DNA from: RGIG4103 sp045644605
GTDB taxonomy: Bacteria > Bacillota > Clostridia > RUG12999
Assembly: GCA_045644605.1 (NCBI GenBank)
Contig: JAZRHB010000024.1
Span: 1-32,388 of the forward strand
Reading direction: 5' to 3'
DNA: 32,388 nt
Below the pieces are notes generated by a model, which had not been told where the DNA came from, ran no database searches, and saw nothing but the letters and a program-made list of their open reading frames with translations. The translations under genes and the position numbers were made by a program. Position 1 is the stretch's first letter; every line of letters starts with the position of its first letter. This document shows, piece by piece, positions 30,363 to 32,388 of the stretch.

Positions 30363-30391
30363 AAAGTCGCGGAAATCCGCGACTTTTTTAT
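30361..30391 (+). terminator. Terminator of the XRE regulator gene
   Basis: AAAAAGTCGCGG and CCGCGACTTTTT form a strong stem with loop AAAT, followed by T residues, immediately after the stop. Confidence 0.88.
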
Positions 30392-30413
30392 TTTTGCAAG
30401 AAAATCAAGGTTC

Positions 30414-30455
30414 TCAGTACCCGACAGCAATCTTTGATTGCTTGTGTCGGGTGAG
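30414..30455 (-). terminator. Long hairpin after the YtxH-like gene
   Basis: ACCCGACA (30419-30426) pairs with TGTCGGGT (30445-30452), and inside it GCAATC (30427-30432) with GATTGC (30436-30441), loop TTT and a 3-nt bulge. Outside, CTC and GAG can extend it. It lies just beyond the small gene at 30460 on the minus strand. The lack of a clear U-run makes termination uncertain; it may be a stray palindromic repeat. Confidence 0.45.
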
Positions 30456-30459
30456 GTTC

Positions 30460-30630
30460 TTATTTCATTATCATGCTGTCGATTGCACAGCCGATTGATT
30501 TGAAAACGCCATCGGCGTGACGTGCAAGTTTTTTCTTTTGTTTATCTTTAAGCGGGTCGGCAATCATTCCGGCTGCCGCACCGATTACCGCGCCTGTAAC
30601 AAGGCCGGATATAAACATTTTTCCACTCAT
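30460..30630 (-). CDS. Small YtxH-like protein (56 residues)
   Basis: A small frame encoding MSGKMFISGLVTGAVIGAAAGMIADPLKDKQKKKLARHADGVFKSIG and a short tail. It has one glycine-rich membrane helix (about residues 6-24) and a basic, charged follow-up, the YtxH-like layout. AAAGGCGG stands nine bases before the ATG at 30630; a second in-frame ATG at 30639 abuts that site. Family members are often stress-related but lack a defined activity. Confidence 0.75.
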   Translation of the reverse strand: MSGKMFISGLVTGAVIGAAAGMIADPLKDKQKKKLARHADGVFKSIGCAIDSMIMK

Positions 30631-30677
30631 TTTTCTCATCCGCCTTTCAAAAATCCGGTTTCCACAGATATTATGCC

Positions 30678-30703
30678 TTTTTTACATTAAAATATGTAAA
30701 AAA
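30678..30703. repeat. Inverted repeat upstream of cdaA
   Basis: TTTTTTACAT (30678-30687) and ATGTAAAAAA (30694-30703) form a perfect 10-bp inverted repeat with a 6-nt loop, in the divergent region between the YtxH-like gene and cdaA. It may be a regulatory site. Confidence 0.45.
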
Positions 30704-30718
30704 TATTGCAATTTTATA

Positions 30719-30747
30719 TTGACTAAATATTAAATTTATTATAAAAT
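30719..30747 (+). promoter_or_regulatory. Promoter of cdaA-cdaR
   Basis: TTGACT (30719-30724), a 17-bp spacer and TAAAAT (30742-30747), 50 bp upstream of the cdaA start. Confidence 0.65.
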
Positions 30748-30796
30748 ATTTATATAAATATACATTATGTGAACTTATAAATTTGGAGTGGTATTA

Positions 30797-31654
30797 ATGG
30801 CCGAAAGACTGACTCAATCACTTTCACGAATTGCAAGCATAGGCTGGATGGACATAATTGACATTCTTGTTGTGGCATATGTTGTTTACAAGCTTATTCA
30901 GTTTGCACGCGAAACAAGGGCAGGACAGCTTCTTAAAGGTATTGTTCTGCTGGTTATACTTACCCAGCTGAGCGGTTGGTTACAACTTAATACTGTTAAC
31001 TTTATTCTTCTGAATGCAATGCAGGTTGGAGTGCTTGCGCTTGTTATTGTTTTTCAGCCGGAGCTTCGCCGTGCACTTGATAAAATGGGCAGAAGCAGTT
31101 TTGGTAATTTTTTCAAACCGGACACTCCTGCTAATTACAACGTGTTTGATATGATTTCCGCAATCAAGGAAGCTGCCGGAAGTCTTTCTCTTTCAAAAAC
31201 CGGCGCACTTATTGTTATAGAAAGGGAAACCAAACTCGGCGAAATTATTCATACAGGTACAACCATTGATGCCGAGGTTTCTGCGCAAATGCTTGAAAAC
31301 ATATTTTTCCCAAATTCTCCGCTTCATGACGGGGCGGTAATTCTGAAAAAAGGCAGAATTGCGGCGGCAAGCTGTTATCTGCCGCTTACAAATGATGATT
31401 CGCTTAGCAAACAGCTCGGCACAAGACATCGTGCGGCAATCGGCATAAGCGAAACTGCCGATTGTGTTGCGGTTGTTGTTTCCGAAGAAACAGGCAAAAT
31501 TTCTCTTGCCCTTGGCGGAGATTTAACGCGCAACTTAACTCCGGACAGCCTTGCCAAATGGCTTGAAAAATTGCTTCTTCCGTCTGGCGAGGAAAATCCG
31601 GATGGAAAATCCATTATAAAGAAGGTGGCGAAAAAATGGTCAAAAAATGGTTAA
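30797..31654 (+). CDS. cdaA: Diadenylate cyclase CdaA
   Basis: CdaA makes c-di-AMP from two ATP. The 285-residue protein has about three membrane helices (WMDIIDILVVAYVVYKLI, LLKGIVLLVILTQLSGWL, FILLNAMQVGVLALVIVF) and a DisA_N cyclase domain with NSPLHDGAVIL (DGA motif) and QLGTRHRAAIG (RHR motif). Both catalytic motifs are intact. The ATG at 30797 has GGAG upstream; an in-frame GTG at 30788 overlaps that site. It overlaps cdaR by 19 bases, the usual cdaA-cdaR arrangement for controlling osmotic and wall homeostasis. Confidence 0.97.
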   Translation: MAERLTQSLSRIASIGWMDIIDILVVAYVVYKLIQFARETRAGQLLKGIVLLVILTQLSGWLQLNTVNFILLNAMQVGVLALVIVFQPELRRALDKMGRSSFGNFFKPDTPANYNVFDMISAIKEAAGSLSLSKTGALIVIERETKLGEIIHTGTTIDAEVSAQMLENIFFPNSPLHDGAVILKKGRIAAASCYLPLTNDDSLSKQLGTRHRAAIGISETADCVAVVVSEETGKISLALGGDLTRNLTPDSLAKWLEKLLLPSGEENPDGKSIIKKVAKKWSKNG

Positions 31655-32388
31655 ACAATAAAACATTTTTGCGCATACTTTCTCTTGTTATTGCCTTTGC
31701 ACTGTGGTCTTATGTAATAATTACGCAGGATCCGGAACGAACTGCCCGCATTGACAATGTTGAGGTAATTTGCGGTCTGTCGCAGATGCAGCTTAACGAA
31801 GGGCTTACCATAATTTCAAAATCACACGAAACTGTTTCGTTTACCGCAACAGGAAGCCGCAGTCTTGTAACAGGTGCAGATGGCAAATTTTATGCAAAGC
31901 TTGACCTTGATAATATAATGACTCCGGGGAAATATAGCATAACACCGGTTATTTCAAAACCGGATAGCGTAACCGTTCAGGCACTTAATCCAACCGCTAT
32001 TGAAGTGCATATTGACAGATATGTTTCTTCTCTTATTCCGGTTAAAGTTCATACAATCGGCACTCTTCCGGAAGGTGTTGCAATAAAAACCGCCACACCG
32101 GATATTTCCGTAACAACCGTTACTGTACCGTCACTTATGCTTGAAGAAATTTCGTATGTAGGGGCAACAATTGACCTGACGCAGGTAACTTCCTCCGGCA
32201 AAATTGACGTTTCGCCTATTCTGTATAACGAAAACGGAAACGTTCTTAATATTATCGGCACATCAATTGAAGCGACTGTTATAAATGTGGATATTGAATC
32301 CGAGCGCACAAAAACCGTTCCCGTTTATCCGATTGTTTCCGATGACGGCGGTTTCGCAAAAGGGCTGAAACTGAATGTTTCACCTCAA
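31636..32388 (+). CDS. cdaR: CdaR (YbbR-domain) regulator of CdaA, truncated by the window edge
   Basis: The frame starts at ATG 31636, with AGGTGG upstream, and stays open for 251 codons to the edge. It begins MVKKWLNNKTFLRILSLVIAFALWSYVI, one membrane anchor, then ITQDPERTARIDNVEV, which is diagnostic for CdaR. Repeated YbbR domains follow, each a beta-rich unit (for example VKVHTIGTLPEGVAIKTATPDISVTTVTVP). In other bacteria CdaR binds CdaA at the membrane and tunes its activity. glmM usually follows, beyond this window. Confidence 0.93.
   Translation, partial: MVKKWLNNKTFLRILSLVIAFALWSYVIITQDPERTARIDNVEVICGLSQMQLNEGLTIISKSHETVSFTATGSRSLVTGADGKFYAKLDLDNIMTPGKYSITPVISKPDSVTVQALNPTAIEVHIDRYVSSLIPVKVHTIGTLPEGVAIKTATPDISVTTVTVPSLMLEEISYVGATIDLTQVTSSGKIDVSPILYNENGNVLNIIGTSIEATVINVDIESERTKTVPVYPIVSDDGGFAKGLKLNVSPQ

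Overview
The window looks like chromosomal DNA of an anaerobic, spore-forming member of the Clostridia (Bacillota). The evidence is the set of sporulation genes (ylbJ, yqfC, yqfD, spoVT), clostridial-type housekeeping genes (cdaA-cdaR, phoH-ybeY, rpsO-pnp), a flavodiiron protein, a class I iron-sulfur fumarase subunit, AGGAGG-type ribosome binding sites and moderately AT-rich DNA. Species cannot be told from the sequence. No rRNA, complete tRNA, transposase or CRISPR array is visible.

Layout. 1-411: no gene; paired 11-bp-spaced repeats, a terminator-like hairpin and the 3' end of a serine-type tRNA, which reads as the scar of an integrated element lying to the left. 412-2403 (minus): sdpR-sdpI-metallopeptidase, translationally coupled, plus a DUF6512-like membrane protein; a consensus promoter sits between two near-identical operators. 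2541-4808 (minus): GNAT acetyltransferase, queH, tautomerase and a zinc-type CDF transporter in one tight operon, divergent from an RluA-family pseudouridine synthase (4936-5814). 5878-9185 (minus): the full de novo quinolinate route nadA-nadB-nadC.

9259-14934 is the accessory region. It holds a PASTA-like lipoprotein and an S23-type four-helix-bundle gene, an M14 peptidase with PG-binding and LysM domains, an SGNH hydrolase, and a stand-alone CARF nuclease of the Card1/Can2 type. Two copies of an unusual ~200-bp multi-hairpin element (10982-11179 and 14729-14934) sit directly upstream of the S23-like operon and the CARF-nuclease operon. Each has the same order of modules: four AGCTAAATT-type units, a central hairpin, four AATTTAGCT-type units and a terminal hairpin. 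The hairpin sequences differ between copies while the pairing is kept. Each copy also has a promoter-like TTGAAA/TTGAAT-17-TATACT/TAGAAT abutting the terminal hairpin on the minus strand. I regard this as the most novel item in the window.

14937-19946: the sporulation gene ylbJ (minus) diverges from yqfC-yqfD-phoH-ybeY and an orphan fumarase alpha subunit (plus); yqfC has a sigma-E-like promoter. 19978-24376 (minus): flavodiiron protein, TPP riboswitch plus thiT, pnp with a long leader hairpin, and rpsO. 24602-27741: two Gfo/Idh/MocA oxidoreductases divergent from an AraC-type regulator, probably a sugar or polyol catabolic module. 27856-30362: spoVT, an asparagine-synthase-like PP-loop protein and a divergent XRE regulator with shared operator-like repeats. 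30460-32388: a 56-residue YtxH-like protein missed by simple length cut-offs, then cdaA and the start of cdaR, which make and regulate c-di-AMP; cdaR runs off the right edge.
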